This document shows, one piece after another, positions 21,696-31,389 of a stretch of 64,000 nt of DNA. Location of the stretch: contig OZ025816.1 of NCBI GenBank assembly GCA_964019425.1, forward strand, positions 248,001 to 312,000, written 5' to 3'. Within the stretch, counting starts at the first letter, position 1; each line of letters opens with the position of its first letter. Both the position numbers and the translations under genes were made by a program. Source of the DNA: Flectonema sp. DT1601 (taxonomy: Eukaryota > Euglenozoa > Diplonemea > Diplonemida > Diplonemidae). The notes under the pieces are model-generated. The model saw only the letters and a list, made by a program, of their open reading frames with translations, searched no databases and was not told the origin of the DNA.

Positions 21696-22031
21696 TTACT
21701 TTGGACGTTTATCTTTTCTCGACTCATCCCTAGCACGTCTCTTAGCTCCTCTATTCTTAGGTTTCTTCGCTATCTTTGCTGCTTGTTCTTCGCAGAGAGT
21801 AGCAACAACTTCGGGAAGTCGGATATTCTTTAGTGTTGAGCCTCTGATGACACACTCATCCATTTTCCAAAACCGTTCTCCATCAGAACTCGTGCATGTC
21901 ACACCTTCTAAGTGGACATTCATTCGATCGTCACACCCCGTCAAGTGACCGTTGTAAGTCTCACCATTCTTTAGCTCAATCATCATTGGTTGTCTCATCC
22001 CAGCCCTTAGCAGTTGAAGTGGAAGCGGCAT
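21696..22031 (-). CDS. LSM4: U6 snRNA-associated Sm-like protein LSm4
   Basis: A 111-residue frame that matches LSm4 closely in pattern. Sm1 includes PMMIELKNGETYNGHL with the near-invariant D/N pair GCDDRMNVHL. Sm2 includes ECVIRGSTLKNIRLP, the IRGSTIKYLRIP signature of LSm4. The C-terminus is a basic Lys/Arg tail rather than the RGG tail of animals. LSm4 belongs to the LSm2-8 ring on U6 snRNA in the nucleus and the LSm1-7 ring in mRNA decay. The frame has no intron. A TTTACAG acceptor-like site lies about 32 nt before the ATG. Very sure of family. Confidence 0.96.
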   Translation of the reverse strand: MPLPLQLLRAGMRQPMMIELKNGETYNGHLTGCDDRMNVHLEGVTCTSSDGERFWKMDECVIRGSTLKNIRLPEVVATLCEEQAAKIAKKPKNRGAKRRARDESRKDKRPK

Positions 22032-22410
22032 TTTATTTTGTTTATGGTTTTGTTAGTAGTCAACTGTAAAGGTGATCATCATTGAGGGAAATCTTACTTC
22101 TCTGCACACACACTTTTTTTTTTTTTTTTTGTAAACAAAACTAGACAACAGCTCTTTTTTTTTTTTTCATCATCATTATTATTATTATTATTATTTCGTT
22201 CTCTTATATGAAAATTCTCATTATTACAGCTTAAGCCAAGATCGTTTTTTCTGGTTGTTTTTTTTTCTTTATTTATTTATTTTTTTTTTTTTGGCAGGGT
22301 TTAGTTAGAAGAATATTTATCCTGCTAATACCCTTCTATTCTCTTGTTATATTTGAACCATCATTTCGGGGTGCGTGTGTTGTGTGCGTGGAGACGATAC
22401 CTGCCGTTGG

Positions 22411-22448
<38 letters not shown>

Positions 22449-23284
22449 CCCCGTTTTCCCCCAAAAAAAAAATCAAATCACACATAGTTGAGAAGTTAAT
22501 GCGCATCATTTGTACAACAACCACAACAACGTAAAACCCATAATTGAAAAAGCAATACTGTGCGTTGATAGAAATTAAGGGGAAAGGAGAAGAAGAAAAA
22601 AAAAAACTCTTGAGGTGCTACACACTGAAAGGAAAACTAAAAGAATTGGTCAGCGGTAGCGTAGTACACAATTCTCGTGAACATGAAACACAGCTGAGCA
22701 CGCTTACTTTCCCATGTTGCATAACACGTTATTCACACATGAATATTTATAAAATAAAGCAAAAAATTCGTTGTGAAGGGAAGGGACCTAATTAATTTAG
22801 AATTTTTTTTTTTTTTTTTTTTTTTTCCCCCGCCGGCCAGTGTATTGTATCACAACACTAAGGGATATCCAGTGAGACACTTCAAAAAGAATGAGAACTT
22901 CTTTTTTTTTTTTTTTTTTTTTTTTTTGTACAAATTCCCTTTGTTTCACCAAACTACAATAAGGAAAAGAAGAAAAAACTCCAGTTTGGGAAATTGATTT
23001 CCAACATCGCAGACTGTGACACACAATTAATAAAGAAAGAAGAAAAACAGCTTTCACAAAAATTAAAATACGAAGTGAAAGTAGCCAGTTGGAGAACATT
23101 TCTGCGTGAATCAAGTTGACAAGGTTGTTAGCGCACTAATAAGCTGAGCACTCTTAATTTAGAACAATGAAAAGGATTGTGAAAAGGGAAATTCGTTTTT
23201 TTTTTTTTTTTTTTTTTCCTTTGATCTTGCTCGGAAGGGAAAAAAAAAAAAATAAATAAATAAATAAAAAAGACAGCACTTAAT

Positions 23285-23317
<33 letters not shown>

Positions 23318-24467
23318 AGTTGCTCGTACTTTCATTTATTGTGTAAAGAAAATTTTGCTGATGAATGTACAAAAAAAAAAAAAAATAAAAAATAAAAAAA
23401 GCTTCTGTTTGTGTAATGGAGATCTAGAAGCGTCTCGCAGAACTGCATTAGTCAGACGGGCAAGAACACTATCAAAAAATAAATAATAATAAAAAATCAA
23501 CCCAATTTGTTCGTTTTTCTAAGCCCAGGATTGTAATATCGGAGGCCGCTTAATTCTCAAAGAACTAGTTAGCAAATAATCATTCGAACATAAATGTGAA
23601 TCAGAAATAAAAAAAAAAAAAAAAAAAAACGGGGGGAAAAAGAGCGACACTGCACCACCAGTGATACCAGTTAGGTCTTCTGTTTTTTTTTTTTTTTTTT
23701 TTTTTTTTTGTATAATACTGTGGCTTAACAGTCCTGTAGATGAATGTGTCAGTGCATTAATAACACCATCAATAAAAAAAAGGTGAGTTAAATTCAGTTT
23801 AAAAAAATAAAAAAGAGATGAACGCATATTGTACTTCTTTTTTTTTTTTTTTTTTTTTTTTTTCCAATCGCAAAAAAGACCAGATATTTAAAAAAAAAAA
23901 AAAAAAAAAAGGAACAGGGGCCGAAAGAGGGTTTTTTCAAGTATAAAAAAAAAAAAGGCAAAGCGAAAAAGATCACAAGACAACAATGTGTTTCCCTAAG
24001 CAAGTCTCCTTTTGGTGACACAATTAAAAAAGGTGTCGTGAGTTCCAGTAGGTCGTTAGGTTCACGTTGTGACTCCTGCCATTTGTTACGTATCCGTTCT
24101 TTTTTTTTTCCGCTGCTAATCCTAACGTAGTCAGAGCCAGACATTGGTTTCTCTCGTTGTGATTACCAACAAGAGAAAGTAACGCTGAATACAATTACTT
24201 TAAAAGTAAATCATCACATTTAGACAGACGAAGGAGAAACAGAAAAAACTTACCCGAGTGCTTTTTGTTTCCTAAAAGTGGGATTTTATTCGCACAAAAA
24301 CAGATAAAATGGAACTACTACTATTGAAGCATTCCAAGAAGAGTTACTACGTACCACAGATAATGGGAAATCGGAGGGGAAATAAGGTACATTCAACTGC
24401 AATCGCAATAAAAAGAATATCATTTTTATGTGTTTGGGGGGACAGGAGGGGTCTTGCCGACACCAAC

Positions 24468-24499
<32 letters not shown>

Positions 24500-25032
24500 T
24501 TTAAAAATTTTCTCTCCCAATTACAAGTCAGGTGTATGAGCATTCGCACGTATTAAAAAAAAAAAAATAATAATAATAATAAAATTTTCGCATTGTCTTT
24601 TCTTACCCTGGTCTCCTTTTTTTTTTTTTTTGCCATTAATTTTTTTTCGCTCTTTTTTTTCTTTTTATCCCCTGAGACACTCATGCTATCGTGGGTTGGA
24701 ATTGCACCGAACACACACAACAACAAAAAAAAAAAAAGGATTCGTGAGCTCTCTTCCTTTTCATCCCCTCCCCCCCTCTCATCTTCCTTAAAGTAAGTTG
24801 TTTTTTTCGTGTTTAGTGGTGTCCACAGATCGCTACTACGACTAATATTATTGTGTCTATCGCATTCATCAAACAGTAGCTTGAGCATCTCGGTTCTTAC
24901 TGCTTCTTGCTGCATTTCTGCAGCTGTTTTTGTTTGTTTTGTTTTGTTTTGTTTTGTTTTTAATTCCAAACATAATGTGACTGTTAATGCACACACATGA
25001 CGACTATATTCCAATTTGTTGCTGAGTTCGAA
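22032..25032. other. 3-kb gene-poor block
   Basis: A/T homopolymers dominate, including T31 near 22411-22448 bounded by GGGG and CCCC, and A31 near 23286-23316. A (GTTTT)n microsatellite lies near 24933-24960. Two minus-strand frames have some protein-like sequence: one starts at 24144 (MSGSDYVRISSG..., about 60 codons before it runs into homopolymer) and one at 24915, listed separately. Neither resembles a known family. Confidence 0.6.
24553..24915 (-). CDS. Doubtful small gene or exon, unknown
   Basis: From an ATG at 24915 the minus strand encodes a helical, charged stretch (MQQEAVRTEMLKLLFDECDR and about 30 further normal-looking residues) before running into poly-Phe/Lys translated from T/A runs. 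A CAG lies 8 nt before the ATG, but the preceding tract is (AAAAC)n rather than pyrimidine. It could be an exon whose donor lies before the low-complexity part, or 3'-UTR of the rhodanese gene. Confidence 0.18.
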   Translation of the reverse strand: MQQEAVRTEMLKLLFDECDRHNNISRSSDLWTPLNTKKTTYFKEDERGGGDEKEESSRILFFFLLLCVFGAIPTHDSMSVSGDKKKKKSEKKLMAKKKKKETRVRKDNAKILLLLLFFFF

Positions 25033-27147
25033 CTACTCTTCCGGTTTGGTGTCCGCGAGTCCCCATTTCTCTGGCAGACAATCTCTCGTCAGGTTAGCAT
25101 CGCGATGGTATTGTTGCATCCAAGACTTTAGTCCTCCCATTAAAATAAATACCTGTTTTTTGTAACGTTGAAAGTGATAAAAAATAGAAAAAAGAAAAGA
25201 AAAAAAAACACATACCTGTGCCTTTGACCCTCTTGCCTTTAGTGCCTGCATAACTGGTATAGCAGCAGACTCGTCAAGGTCGTTTGATAAACTAGATACG
25301 AAAACGATTGAAGATTTTGTAGTCCACTCAGCTGCATAGTTTTCTGGATCTGAAGTAATTGATTGATACGGAACTGATAAGGAACCAGCAATCTGTCCTC
25401 CATCTGTCACATCTCTAACATCAACAACAACCAGAGCATCACCTCCACCCTTAACGAGAAGTGCTAGTTCTGAAGGAGGAATCTTGGCAGGAGGCTCTGG
25501 AACATCTATCCCTAAGTTCACATCTTTCTTAACAAATCTACGAGGAGATCCCCACATAGCTGGATCGTAATCATCTACTAACACAGGAATACCTCCATAC
25601 CGTGACATCCATCCTTTAACTCCATCAATAAGAATAAAGACATCAGCTGGGCTTTCTATTTCATGCATCTGATGTAAAGTTGCCGTTGCTGCAGTCACAT
25701 CTAAGTCGGGTGATACTAATGAAACGAAGACGATCGCAGCGGTGTTTTGCCATTTTTTAGCAAATGATTGAATGTCCTTCATGAGTGAGTCGAATGGGAT
25801 TGAAACACTACCAGCGATCTTACCTCCTTCTGTGCTGTCACGAACGTCAACTATTAGACAGCGAGTAGAAGATCCCTTACGAGGGGATCCATGCTGTGCC
25901 TTAAGTAAAGTAGAAAGCTCAACAGGAGCCATAGTTTGTGGTGCTTCAGGGACATCAATAGTCATAGTAGTCATCTTTCTTTTTATAGCTGAAGAGTTTG
26001 GTGCTGCTACTCTGCCTGCGTCATTATGAGCCATGCCATCTCCTAAACTACATCTGTGCCTTCCAACAGTCCAGATTGCTTCATCATAATCTGCTACTAA
26101 TGTTGGGTCTCTGTGATTAGTCGAAATCCATCCACGCATACCATCAAGCAGTATGAATACACTGCAATGTGAATCTCTCTCAATCAGAGCTTGCATAATA
26201 GGACCTGCTACTGTTAAGTCTAAATCAGGTGACTTCATAGAAACGAATACGACGGCATATTTATCAGTCCATTGTTCAGCAAACTTCTTTGGGGATGCGA
26301 TGAGTTCATCGCAAGGTATTTCAATACTTCCTGGAATTCGACCACCTTCAGTATTAATACGAACGTCTACTATGATACAAGTGTCTAACTTATCTTTTAC
26401 AAACATTGAAAGAGCAGCAGCGTTCATCTTTTCAGGTGTGTCAGGTACCGAAATGGCTAATCTCACTAATGATCCTCTCCGAGCTGCTAGGGCTGTTGGG
26501 TTTTGTTGGAGTCCAGTTCTTTCCCATACAGCGACATCATAATCTTTTACTAAAGCACTGTCAGTACTGTAATGTTGCATCCATCCTTTAAGTCCTCCAG
26601 TTAAAATGTAAACTTTTGTGTTAACTTTTGCTTCTCGCATTGCTTGTAAAAGTGGTACGGCAGCTGTTTCATCGAGATCTGGTGATTGAGCCGACACGAA
26701 TACAACAGCATCGAATTCCTTCCATTCAGAAGCATATTTACAAGAGTTAACAATAATGTCTTCACATGTTCGGAATAGAGATCCGGTGATGGTTCCTCCT
26801 CGAGTATCACTTCTGACATCAACAACCAGATGATTTACTTTATCGTGAATCATTACCGCTAGTGATGCAGCGTTTACCTTTTCAGGATTCTCATCTGGTA
26901 TTGTCACCGCAATGTTTAACATTTTCATCTTCTTCTTCGTATCTCTGTTAACATATTTAGTCATCGTCGTAGTAGGAGACCCACAACTGCTATTCCTCGC
27001 AATCGAGTTATTGTGTTGCTCGGCGAAGAATTGAGACAGAAAAAGCGCTGGATCATCAGGTTTATTTTCTATTACCGCTTCGATACCTTTCTCCATCAGC
27101 ATCGGTACCCCTTTTGCCTGCAGCCATTCTTTGGCATCACTTCCCAT
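25033..27147 (-). CDS. Dpy30/RIIa-like plus four rhodanese-like domains
   Basis: Start ATG at 27147, chosen because CCACCTTTCAG ends 9 nt upstream and the frame above it is not protein-like. A 63-nt in-frame intron at 25215-25153 (GTATGT...AACAG) interrupts KAQ|VFILMGG; removing it gives 683 residues. Residues about 3-45 (VPMLMEKGIEAVIENKPDDP) fit the Dpy30/RIIa dimerisation motif. Four repeats of about 145 residues follow, each with VDVR...GG.I.GS and IVFVS...(S/N)DLD, the rhodanese pattern. In all four the loop that should carry the catalytic Cys reads VS..SPDLD or similar, with no Cys, so sulfurtransferase activity is unlikely. A scaffold or sensor, perhaps docked through the Dpy30-like end, is inferred. 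Confidence 0.85.
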   Translation of the reverse strand: MGSDAKEWLQAKGVPMLMEKGIEAVIENKPDDPALFLSQFFAEQHNNSIARNSSCGSPTTTMTKYVNRDTKKKMKMLNIAVTIPDENPEKVNAASLAVMIHDKVNHLVVDVRSDTRGGTITGSLFRTCEDIIVNSCKYASEWKEFDAVVFVSAQSPDLDETAAVPLLQAMREAKVNTKVYILTGGLKGWMQHYSTDSALVKDYDVAVWERTGLQQNPTALAARRGSLVRLAISVPDTPEKMNAAALSMFVKDKLDTCIIVDVRINTEGGRIPGSIEIPCDELIASPKKFAEQWTDKYAVVFVSMKSPDLDLTVAGPIMQALIERDSHCSVFILLDGMRGWISTNHRDPTLVADYDEAIWTVGRHRCSLGDGMAHNDAGRVAAPNSSAIKRKMTTMTIDVPEAPQTMAPVELSTLLKAQHGSPRKGSSTRCLIVDVRDSTEGGKIAGSVSIPFDSLMKDIQSFAKKWQNTAAIVFVSLVSPDLDVTAATATLHQMHEIESPADVFILIDGVKGWMSRYGGIPVLVDDYDPAMWGSPRRFVKKDVNLGIDVPEPPAKIPPSELALLVKGGGDALVVVDVRDVTDGGQIAGSLSVPYQSITSDPENYAAEWTTKSSIVFVSSLSNDLDESAAIPVMQALKARGSKAQVCVFFSFLFSIFYHFQRYKKQVFILMGGLKSWMQQYHRDANLTRDCLPEKWGLADTKPEE

Positions 27148-27615
27148 AGTGACGCTCTGAAAGGTGGAAAATAAGATTGACAAGAAATATAACAAAATAC
27201 ATTCCTCTTGAATGATCGTGTTTTTTTTCCCTGGTAGAAATGATAATAAAAAACACCTGTTGTCAACAACAAACCAACAAATGAAACAAAATAATGGGAA
27301 CTGACACTCGAGTGAACACAAAAGACCCTTTCGGAAGGTACACAACACATTCACATCCCCTCCCCCTTCCAGAGGGAAATTTAATAAAACGAACAGAACA
27401 ATATAGCAAAGAATGTCGTATCTTTTTTGTTCTTTTTATTTAATAGAATTGAGTTATAAACTCAAGCAGCTAATACTTTACCGACAATCAGTAGAAGTGA
27501 TCAGTGTAAAGAACTCCTTTTAAGGCAAACTCAAAGACACAGACAGGGTCTTTAACACATCGGCAGTGAGAGCTGAAAACTAGACTAGAACCACCTCACG
27601 CAGAGTTCAATCGTT
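27148..27615. other. Intergenic, nothing recognised
   Basis: About 470 bp upstream of the rhodanese gene. The frame continues open above 27147, but its translation is Phe/Leu/Cys-rich and not conserved-looking, so it is treated as leader. Confidence 0.55.
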
Positions 27616-28131
27616 TTATTTCTTAGTCATTTCAGCATAGGCATTTCGGAGCTCAACGTTTAGGTGTCTAAATTGTGAAGTAGTCATCTCAATGTCTCTT
27701 ATGGTTGAATTTGATTTTTGAGTTGAACCAGTCTCTAAAGTTAGTTTGATTACAGGGAAAGAGGCATCCTCTGGTTGTCTTATTGACGTCTTCGTTGATA
27801 GAATTGTTGCTTTTCTTGGAATGCTGTCCTTCGCAGTAGCAACAAGACGTGCTTCAGAAGAATTAATTTTATGCGCAATCGCATCAGCAACTTCTTTCGG
27901 AAGACCCAACATAGAAAGTTCCTGAGTTACTTGTGATGCTGTCATCGCGTATCTAACAACGTTGCTGATGATTGTGTGCATGCCTCCAAGTAATTCCTTA
28001 ATGCCGTGGTTGTTTATACCGTGCTTGCTTGCTTCTTCCATGACAGTTTCCCATTCAGGTTCTGCCCCACACAGTTTCTCAAGAGATGTATCCAAAAACA
28101 TTGTCGCAGCTTCTACAGATATGGAGGACAT
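27616..28131 (-). CDS. COMM domain-containing protein
   Basis: A 171-residue frame. The N-terminal helical part (about 1-100) includes LPKEVADAIAHKI, the usual linker into the COMM domain. The C-terminal 65 residues (FPVIKLTLET... then IEMTTSQFRHLNVELRNAYA) follow the COMM domain, which ends with a strand pair and the helix M(S/T)..QF..L...L..A. COMMD proteins form heteromers in the Commander/CCC complex that works with retriever in endosomal recycling. The paralogue number cannot be told from sequence by eye. ACTCAG directly abuts the ATG. Confidence 0.8.
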   Translation of the reverse strand: MSSISVEAATMFLDTSLEKLCGAEPEWETVMEEASKHGINNHGIKELLGGMHTIISNVVRYAMTASQVTQELSMLGLPKEVADAIAHKINSSEARLVATAKDSIPRKATILSTKTSIRQPEDASFPVIKLTLETGSTQKSNSTIRDIEMTTSQFRHLNVELRNAYAEMTKK

Positions 28132-28828
28132 CTGAGTTTGAATTGTTTTTTTTTTTTTTTTTTTTTTACAGCAAAAATTATTTTTATTTTTATTTTTATT
28201 TATTTAAAGAAAAAGCAGGCTAAGTCGCCTGAGCTGGCATCGCCAGATTATTTAACTTCACATGGCAATGTCAGCTCGTGAAGGGATCCAGTTGGATCAA
28301 AGGTTTTCTCCCCCCACTCTATTTATCGTCATTGGTGCGCACCTTCGAACAGGAAGGCCAACATTGACGGAATTTTTTACTTCCCTTCCCAAGGTTGAAC
28401 CTGAAGGTAAAAACAAACAATTAACACTGTGTAGACACACCCGCCGGACATCTGCAGAGCAGCGATTTATATTTTTTGTTCTAAACAACAACACAACACC
28501 AACTAGCTTCTTGAAAACAGGTTTGCCTCTTTGCCAGTTCTTTAAAAAAAGTAAATCATACCGTTGCCAAGATGCTTAGAAACCAATCCGGACAGTCAAG
28601 CCCACCAAATAACCTGAACTTCATATTATTTGTTGTCCCCTTTCTGTATCAAATAAAATGTTTTACGTGGTGCACTTCAAATATACCCACAGCACAACTG
28701 TGAGACATTTCAATAAGAATTAACGAATGAAAAACCATCCATTACGAGACCTTGCTGAAGCTAACAATACAAATTAGTTAGAATTTGTTTTAAGGAAGGT
28801 CAAATATTCACAGTCACAGTAATAAGAA
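28132..28828. other. Intergenic, no gene seen
   Basis: About 700 bp with a T24 run at about 28146-28167 and an (ATTTTT)n tract. Forward and reverse frames of about 100 and 65 codons overlap at 28262-28579, but neither looks like a protein family nor has an acceptor-like site before its ATG. Confidence 0.55.
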
Positions 28829-29575
28829 TCATGCTTCTGAGCCCTGCTGTGATTGGTTGGTGTCTTCTGTAGGTTGCTGTGGTTCACTACTAGAGAGTTC
28901 TTCAGGAGATGCCGTACCGTTTGTCTCGTGGTGTTCTGGTTCTGGTTCTGGTTGGCTGTGATGAGATGAATTAGTGTCATCATCATCATCATCACCATCA
29001 CCCATTGGTAGTTGTGAGTAGCCTAACTCTGCAGGATTGCAATATCCGTTGCTATCAAATTCATCCTGTTGGACAAACATTCGTAGGTCAGGTTGAGAAG
29101 CTGCCTTCTTCACAGCACCAATTTCATTTATGTCTTCTTCTGAAATAATTATTTTACTAAATTGCTTCTTAGCATCGGCAGTTGATTTCTTTATCTCCTC
29201 GTGTGCTTTTGCTACAGCTTCCCAATTTTTAGATTCTATCGCTGCTTCTAAGTCATTAAGAGTGGTTTGGGTTGTATTTGATATGACGATTCCTTGTTCG
29301 GCGCTCTCTTCTGCTCTATCCATTAGTTTAGTCAACCCACGAAACCTGTGTAGTAATTCTTCCATGTTTAAGTCTGCTCTGTAAGCGCCTACTCCTCCTC
29401 TTGTGATAGTCATGACGCTCATTCCTCCAAGTTTGTCCTCAACGCCCATCTTCACTGCCTCTTCGATTATCTCTTCCTTTAGAGCACTATCACCAAGTAA
29501 ATCAAGATTTCCAATAGTTTCACTACTTAGTTTTACATCAAGACCAGCAGTCACTAAAACCGATATATTCGACAT
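28829..29575 (-). CDS. Unknown protein with helical core and acidic tail
   Basis: A 248-residue frame I do not recognise. Residues 1-75 mix strands and helices (SVLVTAGLDVKLSS, then VMTITRGGVGAYRADLNMEE). Residues 75-150 are helical and charged (KLMDRAEESAEQG, AAIESKNWEAVAKAHEEIKK). From about 190 on the tail is Asp/Glu/Ser/Pro/Gln-rich with seven consecutive acidic residues, surely disordered. No signal peptide or membrane segment. The context is a strong gene signal: ACTTTTTTTTTCACAG ends 20 nt before the ATG. A soluble binding protein with an intrinsically disordered tail is all that can be said. Confidence 0.75.
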   Translation of the reverse strand: MSNISVLVTAGLDVKLSSETIGNLDLLGDSALKEEIIEEAVKMGVEDKLGGMSVMTITRGGVGAYRADLNMEELLHRFRGLTKLMDRAEESAEQGIVISNTTQTTLNDLEAAIESKNWEAVAKAHEEIKKSTADAKKQFSKIIISEEDINEIGAVKKAASQPDLRMFVQQDEFDSNGYCNPAELGYSQLPMGDGDDDDDDTNSSHHSQPEPEPEHHETNGTASPEELSSSEPQQPTEDTNQSQQGSEA

Positions 29576-29658
29576 AATGAAATGGTTGTCAAAAGCTGTG
29601 AAAAAAAAAGTAATGTTAATTATTTATTTATTTAATTTTTTTTTTTTTTTTTTTTTTA

Positions 29659-31014
29659 CTATTCTTCATTTTCTTTATCAGTTTTCTCAATCGCTTTCTC
29701 AAACAAACTACGATTACTTTTCGGTAATGTCATTGCTTCAATAAAACAACAACCAAAGAGGAAGTCTACTCCAATTGATGTGACGTTATTCGACTTAGAC
29801 AAGTTTAATATAGTTAGAGAAGTACATTCACAAAGAAATGAATCACCAACGGATGTGATACTACCACAGGCAGACATGTTGAGGGACAGTAATAAATTAC
29901 AACCACTCAGGAAGTAGTCACCCACTTCAGTGAGCATTGCAAACCCTGACAGGTTTATGTATTTAATTGAATTACAATTGTATAAAAAATTACTTCCAAT
30001 AGTAGTGACACTACTCAGATTTGATAAATCAAGATCAGTGATTTGTGTGCATTGAGAAAGAAAACAATTTCCCAAATTAGTAACATTGCAAAAACCTGAC
30101 AGATTGACTGCTTGAAGAGGAGTAGAACACAGAAAGCCATCTCCAATAGTGGTGATTCTACTCAGATTTGATAATTTCAGATTTGTTAGTAAGTTACAAC
30201 AAAGAAAATTATCACCAATGGAATCGATATTACCAAGAGATATATTAATATTCTTTATGGAATCACAACCGTGGAGGAAATCAGACTTAACAGAAATAAT
30301 ATCGAAAAGACCTGACAAATCAAGTTGTGATATCAATTCACATCCAGAGAGGAAACTGCATCCTATTTCAGTGAGGCTACCGAACCCTGACAAGATTAGT
30401 GTTTGCAACGATTTACAATCAGAAAGAAATTCATCTCCAATAGAAGTGACACTACCAAGACCTGACAAGTCAATATCTGTAAGTGAATAACACGAAGAAA
30501 GGAAATAATTACCGATTGTGGTGATGTTACAAAGAGTTGAGAAATCAATTTTAGTGATTGCGGTGTAACAACAGAAGGATGAGCCAACTGATGTCACGGT
30601 AGGGATTAGATTGCAAAAAGATACTTTATAAATTTCACTTGGGAATAAATTTTCATCGAACTCAACACAACCACCCTCAGCAAATGCCGCCGTGTCTATA
30701 TAAAGAGGTTCGTCATTGCTGTGGTAATAGTCTGTTAGTTTCTTTTTTTTGAAGTCATCTTCGAACCAGGACTTCCCAAATTTTCGACGTTGATTTCTTG
30801 ATGCGGTCAACTCCGCACCTTCGAACATCGCAAGGGATTCCAGTCTGCTACCAACAGAGAGCACATTGCCAGCGAATGATAGCTCAATAGCTTCTGCATC
30901 TACACCCCATTCATCAGATGCCTTGTTAAGAACATCACTAGCAACTGAATCAACTCCAGCTGTGAATGACACAGTACAAAAGTTTAAATCCGGACAAGTC
31001 ACAAAAACTTCCAT
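29659..31014 (-). CDS. Ubiquitin-like domain plus BspA-type LRR protein (paralogue 1)
   Basis: A 451-residue frame. The first 75 residues form a beta-grasp-like unit (MEVFVTCPDLNFCTVSFTAG ... DEWGVDAEAIELSFAGNVL) resembling ubiquitin-like domains. After a basic spacer, about 13 leucine-rich repeats of roughly 23 residues run to near residue 430. The unit is close to L..LDLS.L..VTSIG..FL..C, like BspA-type LRR_5 repeats, with a Cys ending most units. There is no signal peptide or anchor, so it is probably intracellular, unlike bacterial BspA. The same architecture recurs at 51.3-52.6 kb. LRR solenoids bind proteins; the ligand is unknown. TTTTTCTCATATAACAG ends 18 nt before the ATG. Confidence 0.88.
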   Translation of the reverse strand: MEVFVTCPDLNFCTVSFTAGVDSVASDVLNKASDEWGVDAEAIELSFAGNVLSVGSRLESLAMFEGAELTASRNQRRKFGKSWFEDDFKKKKLTDYYHSNDEPLYIDTAAFAEGGCVEFDENLFPSEIYKVSFCNLIPTVTSVGSSFCCYTAITKIDFSTLCNITTIGNYFLSSCYSLTDIDLSGLGSVTSIGDEFLSDCKSLQTLILSGFGSLTEIGCSFLSGCELISQLDLSGLFDIISVKSDFLHGCDSIKNINISLGNIDSIGDNFLCCNLLTNLKLSNLSRITTIGDGFLCSTPLQAVNLSGFCNVTNLGNCFLSQCTQITDLDLSNLSSVTTIGSNFLYNCNSIKYINLSGFAMLTEVGDYFLSGCNLLLSLNMSACGSITSVGDSFLCECTSLTILNLSKSNNVTSIGVDFLFGCCFIEAMTLPKSNRSLFEKAIEKTDKENEE

Positions 31015-31389
31015 TTTTTTTTTTAAAAGTTCCTGTTATATGAGAAAAATAATATTTATCGTTGAATGTAAGCACCACCACCCTTTTTTTTTTTTTTCGA
31101 TGAGACAATCTAAGACAGGGAATGGCGTGAACTACAAAAAAAGACATCCAAGGCGTAGGGATCACGCCACAGAATATCTCTAAAAAAAACAACTCTAGAA
31201 AGCATGAAAACAAAAATCACAAATTTACAACAAAAATAATAATGATGAGAAAGATGGAAGTTAAGCGCAAAGTACATAAGAAGACCATCCTTCCTTTTAG
31301 CAAAAGACTACCAACCTCACGAGAGAAATTTATCACGATAGGTGCAGCAGACATTTGTCTTCTCAAAGGGAGATGGGGGAAGAAGTTAA
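31015..31389. other. Intergenic, nothing recognised
   Basis: About 375 bp between the LRR gene and the Pro/Ala-rich gene. It contains the LRR leader and acceptor-like site and two T/A runs. Confidence 0.5.

Noticed and set aside
22336-24144. Minus frames in the 3-kb gap, including the one starting MSGSDYVRISSG at 24144
   Set aside because: The protein-like part is short and runs into homopolymer translation; no family match, so it is only mentioned in the block description.
27148-27354. N-terminal extension of the rhodanese protein to the first in-frame ATG at 27354
   Set aside because: The extra 69 residues are Phe/Leu/Cys-rich without homology, and a good CAG acceptor lies just before the internal ATG at 27147.
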